Shown here: positions 36,513 through 47,192 of the stretch, in pieces
Layout: each line of letters begins with the position of its first letter
How positions within the stretch are numbered: the first letter of the stretch is position 1
From: Tolypeutes matacus
Taxonomy: Eukaryota > Chordata > Mammalia > Cingulata > Chlamyphoridae
Assembly: GCA_026826555.1 (NCBI GenBank)
Contig: JAKSZT010054324.1
Location: 1,387,694 to 1,451,693, forward strand
Direction: 5' to 3'
DNA length: 64,000 nucleotides
Program-made: the position numbers and the translations under genes
Notes under the pieces: generated by a model
Told to the model about the DNA's origin: nothing
Database searches by the model: none
The model's input: the letters and a program-made list of their open reading frames with translations, nothing else

Positions 36513-37090
36513 ACCTTCAAGACTTCATCTTGGGTAATATAAGCCAGATACAAAAGGGCAAATATTGTATTAATTGTATTTTAGAATAAACAAACCTTTA
36601 AAGTCAGAATTTAGAATACAGTTTATCAGGGGAAGAGATGGGGTAGGGAATGGGGAGTTGGTGCTGAATTGTGCAGAGTTTCTGTTTGGGATGATGGAAG
36701 AATTTTGAAAATGGCTAGTGGTGATGGCACAACATTGTGAACAAAATTGACAAAACTGAGTTGTATGTTTGAATGTAATTAAAATGGAAGTTTTAGACTG
36801 TATCTATGTCACTAGAATAAAATATATTTTTAAAAAATCCATGAGACTGCATAACACAAACAGTGAACCCTAAGGTAAACCATGGGCTATAGTTAATAAG
36901 ACAACGATAAAAATGTGCTTTCATCAATTATAACAAAGTTACTATACTAATGCAAGACATTAACAATAGGGTGGTATAAGGGAACCCTGTATTTTACTCA
37001 TGATTTTTTCTGTAAACCCACAACTTGTCAAATAAAAACAACTAATTAACAAATCAAAGATTTTTTTAAAAAGGAAACAAATTAAATAAG

Positions 37091-37370
37091 GGGTTGGCAA
37101 CCCATGGGCCATATCTAGTTTTGCTGCCAATTTTTGTATGGCCTGCAAACCAAGAATCAGTTTTACATTTTTAAATGGTTGAAAAAAAATCAAAAGGAGA
37201 ATCGTAGTTTGTGTCATGTAAAATTTATATTCTGTATATATTTCAGTGTCCATTAATAAAATTTTATTAGCACACAGCCACAAGCTTTCAGTTATGTGCT
37301 GTTTATGGCTGCTTTTGTGTGACAGTGGTCTAGTTAGTTGTGACATTGACTGTAAGGCCCACAAAACAAA
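37091..37370 (+). mobile_element. Short DNA-transposon-like repeat
   Basis: Begins 'ggggttggcaacccatgggcc' and contains 'ataaaattttattagcacacagcca', 'tatggctgcttttgtg' and 'taaggcccac'. This is the layout of a mammal-wide non-autonomous DNA transposon, probably hAT-related; the family name is not certain to me. A small piece of the same kind may lie at 57377-57445. Confidence 0.6.
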
Positions 37371-37599
37371 GAAACAAACAAAACAAACACACACATGGAA
37401 TCTGAGTGTTTGGTTTCACATAGATCATTGCAATGAATGTTTAATTGCTTTCTGTGCCTCCACTTTTGCCACTTTTGGGATTCTCAATGCCAGCAGGCAG
37501 AATGTCCTACACAAAGTTTTCCTGGTGGCCTCTCTGGCTCAGCTCTTACTTACCTGAGCCACCATTGCCCACTGGAGCTTCCTGATCTTTGAACTTACC

Positions 37600-37970
37600 A
37601 ATAAGATTATTTTGTCAGGGTCTATACAGTTTCTGTTCCTTCTGCCAAGAAACCTCATTCCTCATGGTTTACAAATTCTTTGTCTTCAAGTCTCTTCTAA
37701 ATGATTTTATCTGAAAAGTCTTCCTCAGGAACACAATCCAAAGTAGCTCATCCTACATCTTTCTCTCTTCCTATTACCTGTTTCATTTTCCTTTTTAGAA
37801 TATATCATCACCTGATAATTTTAGTTTTCTCCCAACAGAATGTAAGTGTTATGAAACAAATAATGAATTGCTTTTTTCCACTGGCAAAATTTCAGAACCT
37901 AAAAAAGTTTCTGATACGCAAATGGTGCTTAATAAATATTTCATTAATGGATCACTTTGTTGAATAAGAA
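37600..37970 (+). mobile_element. L2 LINE 3' end
   Basis: 'gaaaagtcttcctcagg', 'ctcccaacagaatgtaagtg' and the terminal 'ggtgcttaataaatatttcattaatgg' match the L2 3' end in order. The 88-codon frame across it is not a gene. Confidence 0.75.
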
Positions 37971-38205
37971 ATGCTTAGACTTCATCACTTTGAATCAGTT
38001 GAAGAATTTAATGTGATACTTCTCAAGTCTTGCATTTAGTGAACACACATAGGTAGAAAATCTTATTATCTGCCTTACCAGGCACTATTATAGGCACAGA
38101 AAATGTAACACAGATGGAAGGATTCTGGAAGTGAAGGAAAACAACTTAGACCATTGCCTTTTCCACATTGCTGTTATTATGACCCCAAAGAGGGCCCTTA
38201 AAGCC

Positions 38206-38825
38206 TGTATTATTCAGCCAAAGGAATGCTGATGTAAAATACTAGAAATCGGTTGGCTTTTATAAAGGGTATTTATTTGGGGTAGAAGCTTCCAGGCCAT
38301 GTGATGGAGCAAGATGGCTGCTAATGTCTGCAAGTGTCCAACCTTCCTCTTCCTCTTAAGGCTCCATGGTCTCAGTTTCTTCCAATATCAGCTGTAAGCT
38401 GGGATAAGTCTTGTTTCTCTCCTATGGCTCATTTTTCTCCATGCTCAGCTTCTCTGTTCTCTCTACAAGGTCAGCTATAGACTATCAGGCAAATGGCTTG
38501 TCTCTCTTCCCGGGGCCTCTGCCATGTCTATGGAGCCACGTCTATTCTCTGTGTTCTTATCCTGCATGTTTACTTCCCAGGGCTCCAGCATTAAAATTCC
38601 AGCCTCCCTTCTCTGCAGTGTAGTTTCTCTGTGAGTCCCCGCCCACCAATGTGGCAGGGACTCAAGTCCTACTGAGGTGGCTCAATCGCCTTAATCATTA
38701 TTTAATCAAGTAAAAGTAAAACCTCTGAATCCAATATAATCTAATATGCTCAGAGGAACAGACCAGTTTAAAATCATAATCCAATATCTATTTTCAGAAC
38801 TCATAAACATTATCAAACTGCTACA
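38206..38825 (-). repeat. 3' LTR of the MaLR-like provirus
   Basis: Shares most blocks with the 5' LTR ('ttcttccaatatcagctg', 'ggataagtcttgt', 'tacttcccagggctccagcattaaaa'). It lacks about 50 bp of the segment between 'gtagaagctt' and 'ccaggcc' that the partner keeps. Confidence 0.9.
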
Positions 38826-40358
38826 CTCCACCCTCTGAATTCCAAAAAGGCATTACTATATTCAAAAAACCTTATTTCAGTAACAATACTAAGTAAAAAA
38901 TCATATTATATTCAGTTTAAAGGAAAACAATTTTTTCTTGGGGCAAAGTCCTGTCTGGCTGTAGACCTCTGAAAATTACAAAACCATTTATCTGCTTTCA
39001 GTATACAAATGAACAGACAAAGGACAAACATTTGCATTAGTATAAGGAGAAACTGGGAGAGAAACATGAATCAGGGGTCCTCTACAGTTCAGTAAACCTG
39101 CAGGGCATACTCCATTAGATTTCCAAGTCAGATAGTCATTTTCAAGATGATGGTTTCTTCTCCCTGAGTCTTCATGAGGGCCAACCCTTTCCACAGGCTT
39201 GCCCAATGGCCAGTTTCTTGGTTCTACCCTCCTCAAGCATCTGAGTGGTGACCAAGCTCCAGACCTCATCCTCCAAGAGCGTTGGGGAGATGGCCACACT
39301 TTACCCAATCTTTTGGTTAGAGTCTTAACCTCCCTATACAGTGAAATGAAGACAACATCCTCCCTAATCTTTGGCATACAAGCCCAACTCTCTCAGAGCA
39401 ATGAGTTAGCTACCTGGCCTTCCCTAATCCATGGGTTACAAGCCTGCCCCTCTCAGATCTATGGGGCATCAACCTCAAACTCCCTAATCCCTGGGGAATG
39501 TGCTCTACCCTCTCTACCCTGGGGCAGCAAAACTGTCCCTGAACATTGGGTGGGAACATCTACCCTCTTCAGCTACTCAGGCAAATTCACCCTCTCTGTA
39601 CACATGGATGGGGTTCCTCTCTTGGCCCAAAGAGATGTCTTCATTCCAGAGCCCACTTTCCATGGTTTTCCTCTTGAAGCCATTTCCCCTTCAATCTCTC
39701 CCTTCCATGTCCCCTTCAGTCCAAGCTGACCATGGTTTTGTTCATACAGCTCTCTCAAAATCTTGTTGGTTTAGCATGTAAGAAACAGGGGTCCAAACCA
39801 TCAGACAGTATGACTTTCCAGAAGTCTTTCCTAGATAACTTCATCTTCAATTACTGATTTACAAGTTCCAAGTTTAATTAAGTATTTAAATGGGACACTA
39901 TCATCTGGGGACTTAATATCCAGAGGCTTGGAAATCCCAAATTAGTTTCTGATTTCTGGTTACTCTGTACCCAACTGTTCAGTCCATTATTTCTCATCTG
40001 GCATTTTACTGTAAGCTGCAAGGAGAAGCCAAGCTGCATTATCCAAGTTTACCTTGAAAAGTTCTTCAGCTAAATATCCAGGCTCACCATTTTCAAATTC
40101 TGTTTTACATATAACTTCAGGAGTTAATCTTGCTAAGTTCTCTGCAACTTTAAAACACAGATTGCCTCTCCTCGAGTTTGCAATAATAGTTTCACCATTT
40201 ACTTCTAAGGCATCATAAAAAGTCTCTTCAAAGCACTCTAGGTCTTTTCTATCAAACATCTCACAATTCCTCCAAAAAATACCCTTACCCATTTATAAAA
40301 CCATTCCAGCATATTGGTAACAGCAATAGCATGACCCCACTTTCTAGTACCAAATTCT
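38826..40358 (-). mobile_element. Internal region of the MaLR-like provirus
   Basis: No gag-pol-length frame. On the minus strand a 101-codon frame (40292-39987) lies about 70 bp downstream of the 5' LTR and contains 'DRKDLECFEETFYDAL' and 'AENLARLTPEV'. It looks protein-like and may be a gag-derived remnant, but I cannot match it to a known domain. Three 60-bp units follow at 39361-39540. The 176-codon plus-strand frame (39199-39729) is antisense to the element and is kept open partly by the 60-bp periodicity. Confidence 0.7.
39361..39540. repeat. Three tandem 60-bp units in the provirus
   Basis: Units start at 39361, 39421 and 39481, each with TCCCTAATC followed by T/G-rich bases and later CTCTC plus 'ctatgggg'-like sequence. 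The period is exactly 60 bp and divisible by three, which keeps a frame in register. Confidence 0.8.
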
Positions 40359-41014
40359 GTATTAGTCAGCCAAAGGGGTGCTGATGCAAAATATGAGAAA
40401 TATGTTGGCTTTTATAAAGGGTAATTATTTGGGGTAAAAATTTACAGTTACCAGGTCATAAAGTATAAGTTACTTCCCTCACCAAAGTCTGTTGCCATCT
40501 ATTGGAGCAAGAAGGCTGCCAGTGTCTGCAAGGACCCAGCTTTTCTCTTAAGGCTCTATGGTCCCAGTTTCTTCCAATATCAGCTGCAGGCTAAGATAAG
40601 TCTTGTCTCTCTTCCAGGGCTTATTTCTTTCCAGGCTCAGTTGCTCTGTTCTCTACACAAGGTCAGCTGTAGACTCTCAGGCTCTCTCTCTTCCTGGAAC
40701 CTCTGCCGTGTCTATGGAGCCATCTCTATTCCTTTGTGTTCTTTTCCTGCGTGTTTACTTCCCAGGGCTCCAGCATTAAAACTCCAAGCTCCCTTCACTG
40801 CAGTGCAGATTGTCTGTGAGTTCCCACTCACCGATGTGACGGGGACTCAACATCCTACTGATGTGGCCCAATCGAAGCCTTAATCATTACTTAATCAAGT
40901 AAAAGTGAAACTTCTGAATCCAATATAATTTAATTTGCCCAGAGGAACAGACCAGTTTACAAACATAATCCAATACCTATTTTTGGAATTCATAAACAAT
41001 ATCAAGCTGCTACA
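40359..41014 (-). repeat. 5' LTR of the MaLR-like provirus
   Basis: In plus-strand reading begins TGTATTAGTCAGCC and ends 'caagctgctaca'. The full-length form retains the segment missing from the 3' LTR. Confidence 0.9.
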
Positions 41015-42029
41015 AAGCCCAAACTGAAAGTCATCTTTTCCGAGTCTGCTTTTGAAGGAAAAAGGGCAATGAAACAAGAATTTTAAAAAGGTAATGCTTG
41101 TCACAAAAATGTGATATTACCAATTATAACCCAAAGACAAGATATTAATAAAATTTTATAGCATTTTTAACTTGATAACAAACATAGTGTGTAAGCTGTA
41201 GTTATGGTTGTATCTCTCCTTATGTTATCACAAATGAATGGTTGATTTTTTTTAAGTCTACCACTGAAGTTGTAATATTAAGAATCCTACTAAGTGTCCT
41301 ATTGTACTGTGTCTGTTGGTTTAGAAGAGCTTTAGCAAGTATTTCTTCCCTTCTACACAAGAATGTGGAGCTGAATTCAAGTAGTCATTCAGGTTTCTGA
41401 AATAATTTCCAAAAACAAGGAAAATTTAGCACAATACATAGAGAATACCACAGTCAATAATTTTTTACTTCTCACCTGACTCAATGATAAGGAAATATGG
41501 ATATAACTCTTGATTCCCTAAATATATCCTAAAATTATTTTCAAATGTTTAGTACTGGAAAGATAAACATATTTTATTACAGGATTTTTATTTAACCATA
41601 GGGAAAAAAAAGAGAATCCATTGATTTAAGTGTTAAGTACATGGTCTTATGGGAAAACAAAAGAAACAATATCCACCTTAAGGGTTTAGACATGCACATA
41701 TTTGTTTGGTAGATTTGGTGAAAAAATACTGGAAGAAGTGAAAATAAGAATGAACGATGCTTTTAGCAAAGGAATATTTATCAAAATGAAAGAAGGAAAC
41801 TTTCACAACGAATCAGATTTCACAGTTGTGTTCCAAAGTATCATGACAGCTATTTATTTGGGGGTACTTATTCCATCTGAGACACCAAAAATCTATAACA
41901 CCTGGAAATCTAGGTAACTATAATATCACAGAGGCATAATCTGGAGAAGGAAGAGCTGTGTTTACTACTCTGTTAGTAGGAGAAACGTGTATGTATGTAA
42001 TAGCCAAAATTGTAGCTTTAACAAGTGCA
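41015..42029. other. Spacer holding one member of a direct repeat pair
   Basis: AT-rich. The stretch 41695-41945 is clearly related to 51640-51870 (shared 'agaagtgaaaataaga', 'aatcagatttcacagttg', 'tatcatgacagct', 'catctgagacacca'). A 71-codon frame lies in this copy (41702-41917) but is closed in the other. Nothing else is recognised. Confidence 0.6.
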
Positions 42030-43576
42030 GTGTACCACAATCAGAACAAATCTGAATAGATCTACACCAAAATACATACTACTCAGAATGTCAAACGCTA
42101 AAGAGATAAAGAGAAAATTCTAAAGGAAGCAAGGGAGAAGCAAACCATCACATACAAGGTATGCCCAGTAACACTTAGTGCAGATTTCTCATTAGTAACC
42201 ATGGAAGCGAGAAGACAGTGGTATGATAAAATTAGGATACTGAAGTAGAAAAATTAGCTGTCAAAAATTCCTTATCTGGCAAAATTGTCCTTCAAATATA
42301 AAGGTGAGTTTAAAATATTCACAAATAAACAGAAACTAAGAGAGTTCATAAAAAAAGAATCCTCCTTTGCAGGAAGTATTAAAGGGAGCCTTACAGCCTG
42401 AAAGAAAAATACAGGAGAGAGAGGCCTGGAGGAGAGTGTAGAAGGCAAGAATAGCAAAAATGATAACCAAAGAGTAAAAAGACAGATGAAAATAAGATGT
42501 GACATATGAAAACCAAAGAAATAGATGATGGAAGTAAATAATGCACTTACAGTAATATCATTGAATGTGAATGGATTAAACTTCCCAATCAAAAGATATA
42601 GGCTAGGGACGGATGTGGCTCAAATGGTTGGGCGTCCGTCTCCCATATGGAGGGACCCGGGTTCGATCCCCAGGACCTCCCGGTAAAATTAAAAAAAAAA
42701 AAAAAGATACAAAAGATATAGGCTGACAGAATGGACTTAAAAAACTTGAGTTATCCATATGCTGCCTATGTGAGACTCACCTTAGACCCAATGATACAAT
42801 CCAGCTGAAAGTGAAAGGCTGGAAAAAGATACTCCCTGCAAACAGTAACCAAAAAACTGCACAGGTAGCTACACTAATATCAGACAAATGATGTAACATT
42901 TATGTAATCTGAGACTTTATAAGAGATTCAGAAGGCCATCATATATTAATAAAAGGGCCAATCCACCCAGAAGAAATAACTGTTATAAATGTCTAAACAC
43001 CAACCAGGTTGCCCCAAAATACATGAGGCAAACTCTGGTAACACTAAAGGGAGAAACAGACATCTCTACAATAATAGTTAGAGACTTCAACACATCACTC
43101 ACCTCATTAGATAGACAACTAGACAGAAGATCAACAAGTAAACAGAGAAACTGAGCAATATGATAAACAAGCTAGACCTAACAGACATATACAGAAAGTT
43201 GAATCCCAAATCAGTGGGTTATACATTCTTTTCAAATGCTCATGGATCTTTCTCCAGGATAGATCACGTGTTAGTTCACAAGGTAGGTCACAATAAATAT
43301 AAAAAATTGAAATTATACAAAGCACCTTCTCAGATCATAATGGAATGAAACTGGAAATCAATAACAGATAAGAAAGGGGAAAATTAGCAAATATGTAGAG
43401 GCTAAACAACAAACTACTTAATAATCAGTAGGTCAAAGAAGAAATTGTAAGTGAAATTAGTAAATACATTGAGATGAATGAAAATGAGAACACAATTTAT
43501 CAAAACTTATGGAACACAGTGAATGCAATGCTAAGAGGGAAATTTGTAGCCCAAAACACCTATATTAAAAAAAGTA
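42030..43576 (+). mobile_element. L1: ORF1 end and ORF2 endonuclease part
   Basis: Sense L1. It contains the ORF1 end ('accatggaagcgagaagacag', 'aaactaagagagttcat'), the inter-ORF region, and the ORF2 start ('tatcattgaatgtgaatgg', 'atatgctgcctatgtgagac'). The endonuclease region continues to 43.57 kb ('ggatctttctccaggatagatca', the Asp-His end of the domain). ORF2 is broken by frameshifts. This is the first of three pieces of one L1; it is cut by a SINE at 42605 and by the TRIM-like pseudogene at 43577. Confidence 0.85.
42605..42709 (+). mobile_element. tRNA-derived SINE inside L1 ORF2
   Basis: Minimal unit: 'gggacggatgtggctcaaat', 'gggttcgatccccagg', A15 tail. It is flanked by a perfect 15-bp duplication CAAAAGATATAGGCT (42590-42604 and 42710-42724), and L1 resumes in register. 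Intact box-A and box-B-like motifs and a perfect duplication point to a recent insertion. Confidence 0.95.
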
Positions 43577-45480
43577 GAGGCCATGACAGCCCAGCAGAGC
43601 ATCTGCAGTTGAGTGCAGCCTGAGACACGGGAACATGTGACAGGGAATATGTCTCCTTAATAAACAATATGATGTCCACCTGTGCTTCAGTTTGGTCAAG
43701 AATCAGAAGCAAAAGGAGATGCTGCAGTGAGATCTTACATTGACTGTGTATTCTGGTTACTCTTGGAAGAGACTTTTGGGAAAAAGGGAAGGAGGCAGAA
43801 GCACACTTGAGGCTTGTAGCTTCCTAGATATTGACTTTCAGGAAGGAAAGTGAGGATTGAAGAGTCATCAGATTCTCACTTGCCTTATTTCCTGGAGAAA
43901 CAAGAATTTCTGAAGGCAGTATCCTTAGAAATCCTTATCACACAATGGCCTTTTCAGCTTCCCTGGCTGACCTCCAAGCAGAGGCCAGCTGCCCCATCTG
44001 CCTGGATTTCCTGAGGGACTCAGTGACCCTTAATTGTGGCCACAACTTCTGTTGCTCCTGCATCACCCACTGTGGGGAAGAGCTACAGGATATCCTCCCT
44101 GTCCTGTCTACCTCCATCATTGTCCTGACAGGGACTTCAAGAAGAACAGTCAATTATGTCACATGGCTGATATTGTGAAGCAACTTACCACTAGGAGGAG
44201 CACGAAGAAACTGCAGGGAGGGAAACACCTGTGTGAAAAACTCAATCAGATCTTAGCCCATTTCTGTGATAAAGACCTTGAGCTATTGTCCTCAGTGCAG
44301 GGTCCTCTCTGACCACTGGGATCATCACCTGATACCCATTGAACAAGCTGCAGCTAGGCTCAGGAAGAGACTCAGAAGCTACACTGAGCCCCTAAAGAAG
44401 CATGTTAAAAATGCCGAAAAGCAGTTAACAATCTAAGTAACAAAATCACTTGAAGAGAAAGGTGACAAATCAGAGAGAGGAATTGTACTATGATTTTAAA
44501 CAACTTCAGAGTTTTTTGGGAAAAGAGAAAGATATAATTGCTTACAAATTACAGATTGAAGAGAAGGATGCTGAAAAAAAACTAAGGGAAAACAAACTAA
44601 AATTCTTAGAGCATATTTACACCCTAAAAATTTACTGAGTGAAATAGCAGAAGAATATGTGCAGTCAGAACTAGACTTACAGGTATTGAAAGTATTTACA
44701 CCAAGTATGAAAACCTAAACACTCCAGCAGTCTTTTCATATGAATTACAGAAAAAATATATCAGTCTTCTTGAAGAGTATTTTAGCCTACAGAAAATGAT
44801 CTACATATTTAAGCAAAATTTGATACTAGATACTGAAACTGCTCAACCCAAACTCACTATATCAGAAGACAGAAAAAGCATGACACTAGGAAGGATGAAC
44901 CCAAACTCACCTTACAATCTTGAGAACCTTACTTTGTTCCCATCTATTCTGATTTCTCAGGGATTTGTTTGTAGCAGGTATTATTGGTAGGTAGGTGTAA
45001 GAGGCAAGGGAGATTGGGTTGTAGGTGTCTGTAAAGACTCTTTCTGCAGAAATGCTATTACATCATCATCCCCAAAAGACAGGTGCTGGCGAATGCAGCT
45101 CTGGTCTTATATCTTTGTTTCTAAGGACCTAATAACATCCAGAAAGGTAGGCATTTTTCTGGACTATGAGTTAGGAAAGCTTTCATTTTATAATTTGGAT
45201 AATAGGTGTCTCATTTATACTTTCACTGATACATTTAGAGAAAAACTTAGGCCTTATTTCTCTTTTGGATCTACTTCATCTTATGTTACAATCCATATAG
45301 TAACCATTTAATGAAGAAATACTTGGAAGACTTTTGTTTATAGATATTTTTCTTCCTATTGTTCTTTCATGACACTTATAAATTTGCATATTTACTAATT
45401 GTTAATATGATATGATCTGAATAATAATGGTGTTTTGTGGTGTGATTGTTTTTTAACTTTTCATTTTGAAATAACATAGT
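43577..45480 (+). pseudogene. TRIM60/TRIM75-like E3 ligase pseudogene
   Basis: TRIM proteins of this group are RING E3 ubiquitin ligases. The ATG at 43945 opens '[13 protein letters not shown]' and '[11 protein letters not shown]', the first six RING zinc ligands. A one-base loss near 44097 then shifts frame; the next frame supplies '[10 protein letters not shown]' and 'CEKLNQILAHFC' (B-box start). A second shift near 44286 leads to 'CPQCRVLSDHWDHH' (B-box end). A coiled coil (44450-44638) follows, then PRY ('LDTETAQPKLTISEDRK', about 44832) and SPRY ('VGIFLDYELGKLSFYN', about 45149). There are several stops between. About 370 bp of leader precedes the ATG. L1 sequence on both sides is continuous, so this is an insertion, probably a processed copy. 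TRIM60 against TRIM75 cannot be decided by eye. Confidence 0.88.
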
Positions 45481-47192
45481 CACAGGAAGTTGTAAAAGAA
45501 ACAAAAAAGAAAGCTAAAATCAAGGATCTAACAGAACAATTGGAGAAAACAGAATAAGAACAGCAAACCATTCCCCAAGCAAGCAGAAGGAAAGAAATAA
45601 TAAAGATTAGAGCAGAAATAAATGAAATTGAGAACAACAAAACAATAGAGGAAATCAACAAATCCAAAAGCTGGTTCTTTGAAAAGATCAATAAAATTGA
45701 CAAACCCTTAGCTAGACTAACAAAGAAAAAAAGAGAGAATATGCAAATAAATAAAATCAGAAATGAAAGGAGGGATGTTATGACTGACCACAGAGAAATA
45801 AAAAGAGTCATAAAAGAGTATTATGAGAAACTGTACTCCAATAAACTAGATAACCTCAATAAAATGGACAAATTCCTAGTAACACACAAACAACCTACAC
45901 TGACTCCACAAGAAATACAAGAACTTAACAAACCAATCACATTTAAAGAGATTGAATCAGTCATCAAAGATCTCCCAACAAAAAATTCCAGGACAAGATG
46001 GCTTCACAGGGTGAATTCTATCAAGCACTTTGAGAAGAATTAATACCAATTCTTCCAAAAAATTGAAGAGGAGGTTAAATTACCCAACACATTTTATGAA
46101 GCCAATAGCACTCTGATACCATTGCCAGATAAAGACATTACAAGAAAAGAAAATTACAGACAAATATCTCTAATGAACATAGATGCAAAATTTCTCAACA
46201 AATGCTTGCAAATAGAATCCAACAGCATATAAAAAGAATTATACACCACAACCAAATGGGATTTATTCCTCATATGCAAGGGTGGCTCAACACAAGAAAA
46301 TCAATTAATGTGATACATCACTTTAACAAATTGAAATAAAAGAACACATGATAATCGTGATGGATCAGAAAAGCCATTCAACAAAATCCAGCACCCTTTC
46401 TTGATAAAAACACTTTGAAAGATAGGAATAGAAAGGAAATTCCTCAATATGATAAAAAGCATATATGAAAACCCCACAGCCAAAATCATACTCAATGGGG
46501 AAAGGTTGAAAGCTTTCCCTCTAAGATCAGGAACAAGACAAGAATGACCATTGTGACCACTGTTAATATTGTGCTAGAAGTTTTAGCTAGAGCAATTAGA
46601 CAAGAAGGAAAAAGAAAAGGCATCCAAATAGAAAAAGAGGAAGTGACAATATCATTCTTCATGGACGACATGATCCTATATTTAGAAAATTCTGAAATGT
46701 CTATGACAAAGCTACTTGAGCTAATAAATGAGTTCAGCAAAGTGGCAGGTAACAAGATCAACATGCAAAAATTAATAATGTCTCTATACTAGTATTGAAC
46801 AATCTGAGGAGGAAGTCAGGAAAAAATTCTATTTGCAATAGCAACAAAAAGACTTAAATACCTAAGAATCAATTTAACCTAAGAAATACAGGACCTATAT
46901 TCACAAAACCATAAAACAATGCTAACAGAAATCAAAGAAGACTTAAACAAATGGAAAGACATTATGCGTTCATGGATTGGAAGACTAAATATTGTGAAGA
47001 TATCAATCCTACTCAAACTGATTTAGAGATCTGATGTGATACCAATCAAAGTTCCAGCAGCCTACCTGACAGAAATAGAAAAGGCAATTACCAAATTTAT
47101 TTGGAAGGGAAAATGTGCCCGAATAGGCAAAGGTATTCTAAAAAAGAAGAGTGATATAGGACTATAACTGCCTGACCCTGAAACATACTACA
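45481..47192 (+). mobile_element. L1 ORF2, reverse transcriptase part
   Basis: Continues ORF2 from 'aaagctaaaatcaaggatct' through 'agctggttctttgaaaagatca' to the reverse transcriptase. The catalytic block reads FMDDM (about 46658-46672) where active L1s have FADD, an A-to-M change. Many frameshifts and stops break the frame. The piece ends at the GAAACATACTACA target where another L1 copy inserted. Confidence 0.9.

Larger units (their letters stand above)
33950..37045 (+). mobile_element. 5'-truncated L1 with an inverted 5' segment
   Basis: From 33950 to about 34295 the sequence is antisense L1 ORF2 ('ttttcccagcatcatttgttg', 'ccagtaccaggctgctttc'). At about 34296 it switches to sense ORF2 ('atatcaactcaaaatggatca', 'ccttgtgttagataatg'). 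It then runs through the ORF2 end ('caaatggataaacaaaatatgg') to an L1 3' end near 37045. This is the product expected from twin priming. The sense part is interrupted by two LTRs (34577-35222 and 35888-36512) and the inverted part by a SINE (34044-34133). Confidence 0.82.
38206..41014 (-). mobile_element. Complete xenarthran MaLR-like provirus
   Basis: Two same-orientation LTRs (38206-38825 and 40359-41014) flank a 1.53-kb internal region. The whole 2.8-kb element sits in an exact AAGCC duplication (38201-38205 and 41015-41019). The 5' LTR on the minus strand is followed by GAATTTGGTACTAGAAAGTG, close to the primer-binding block of the MLT1 element at 27.8 kb. A purine-rich 'AGAGGGTGGAG' precedes the 3' LTR. 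Size, LTR ends and lack of a pol-length frame fit a MaLR, mobilised in trans by ERVL. This copy ties the solo LTRs in the window to one family. Confidence 0.92.

Noticed and set aside
39199..39729. 176-codon plus-strand frame
   Set aside because: Antisense to the MaLR-like provirus and supported by the 60-bp periodicity; serine/proline-rich with no domain.
45461..45811. 116-codon minus-strand frame
   Set aside because: Reverse strand of L1 ORF2; hydrophobic composition is an artefact of antisense A-rich sequence.
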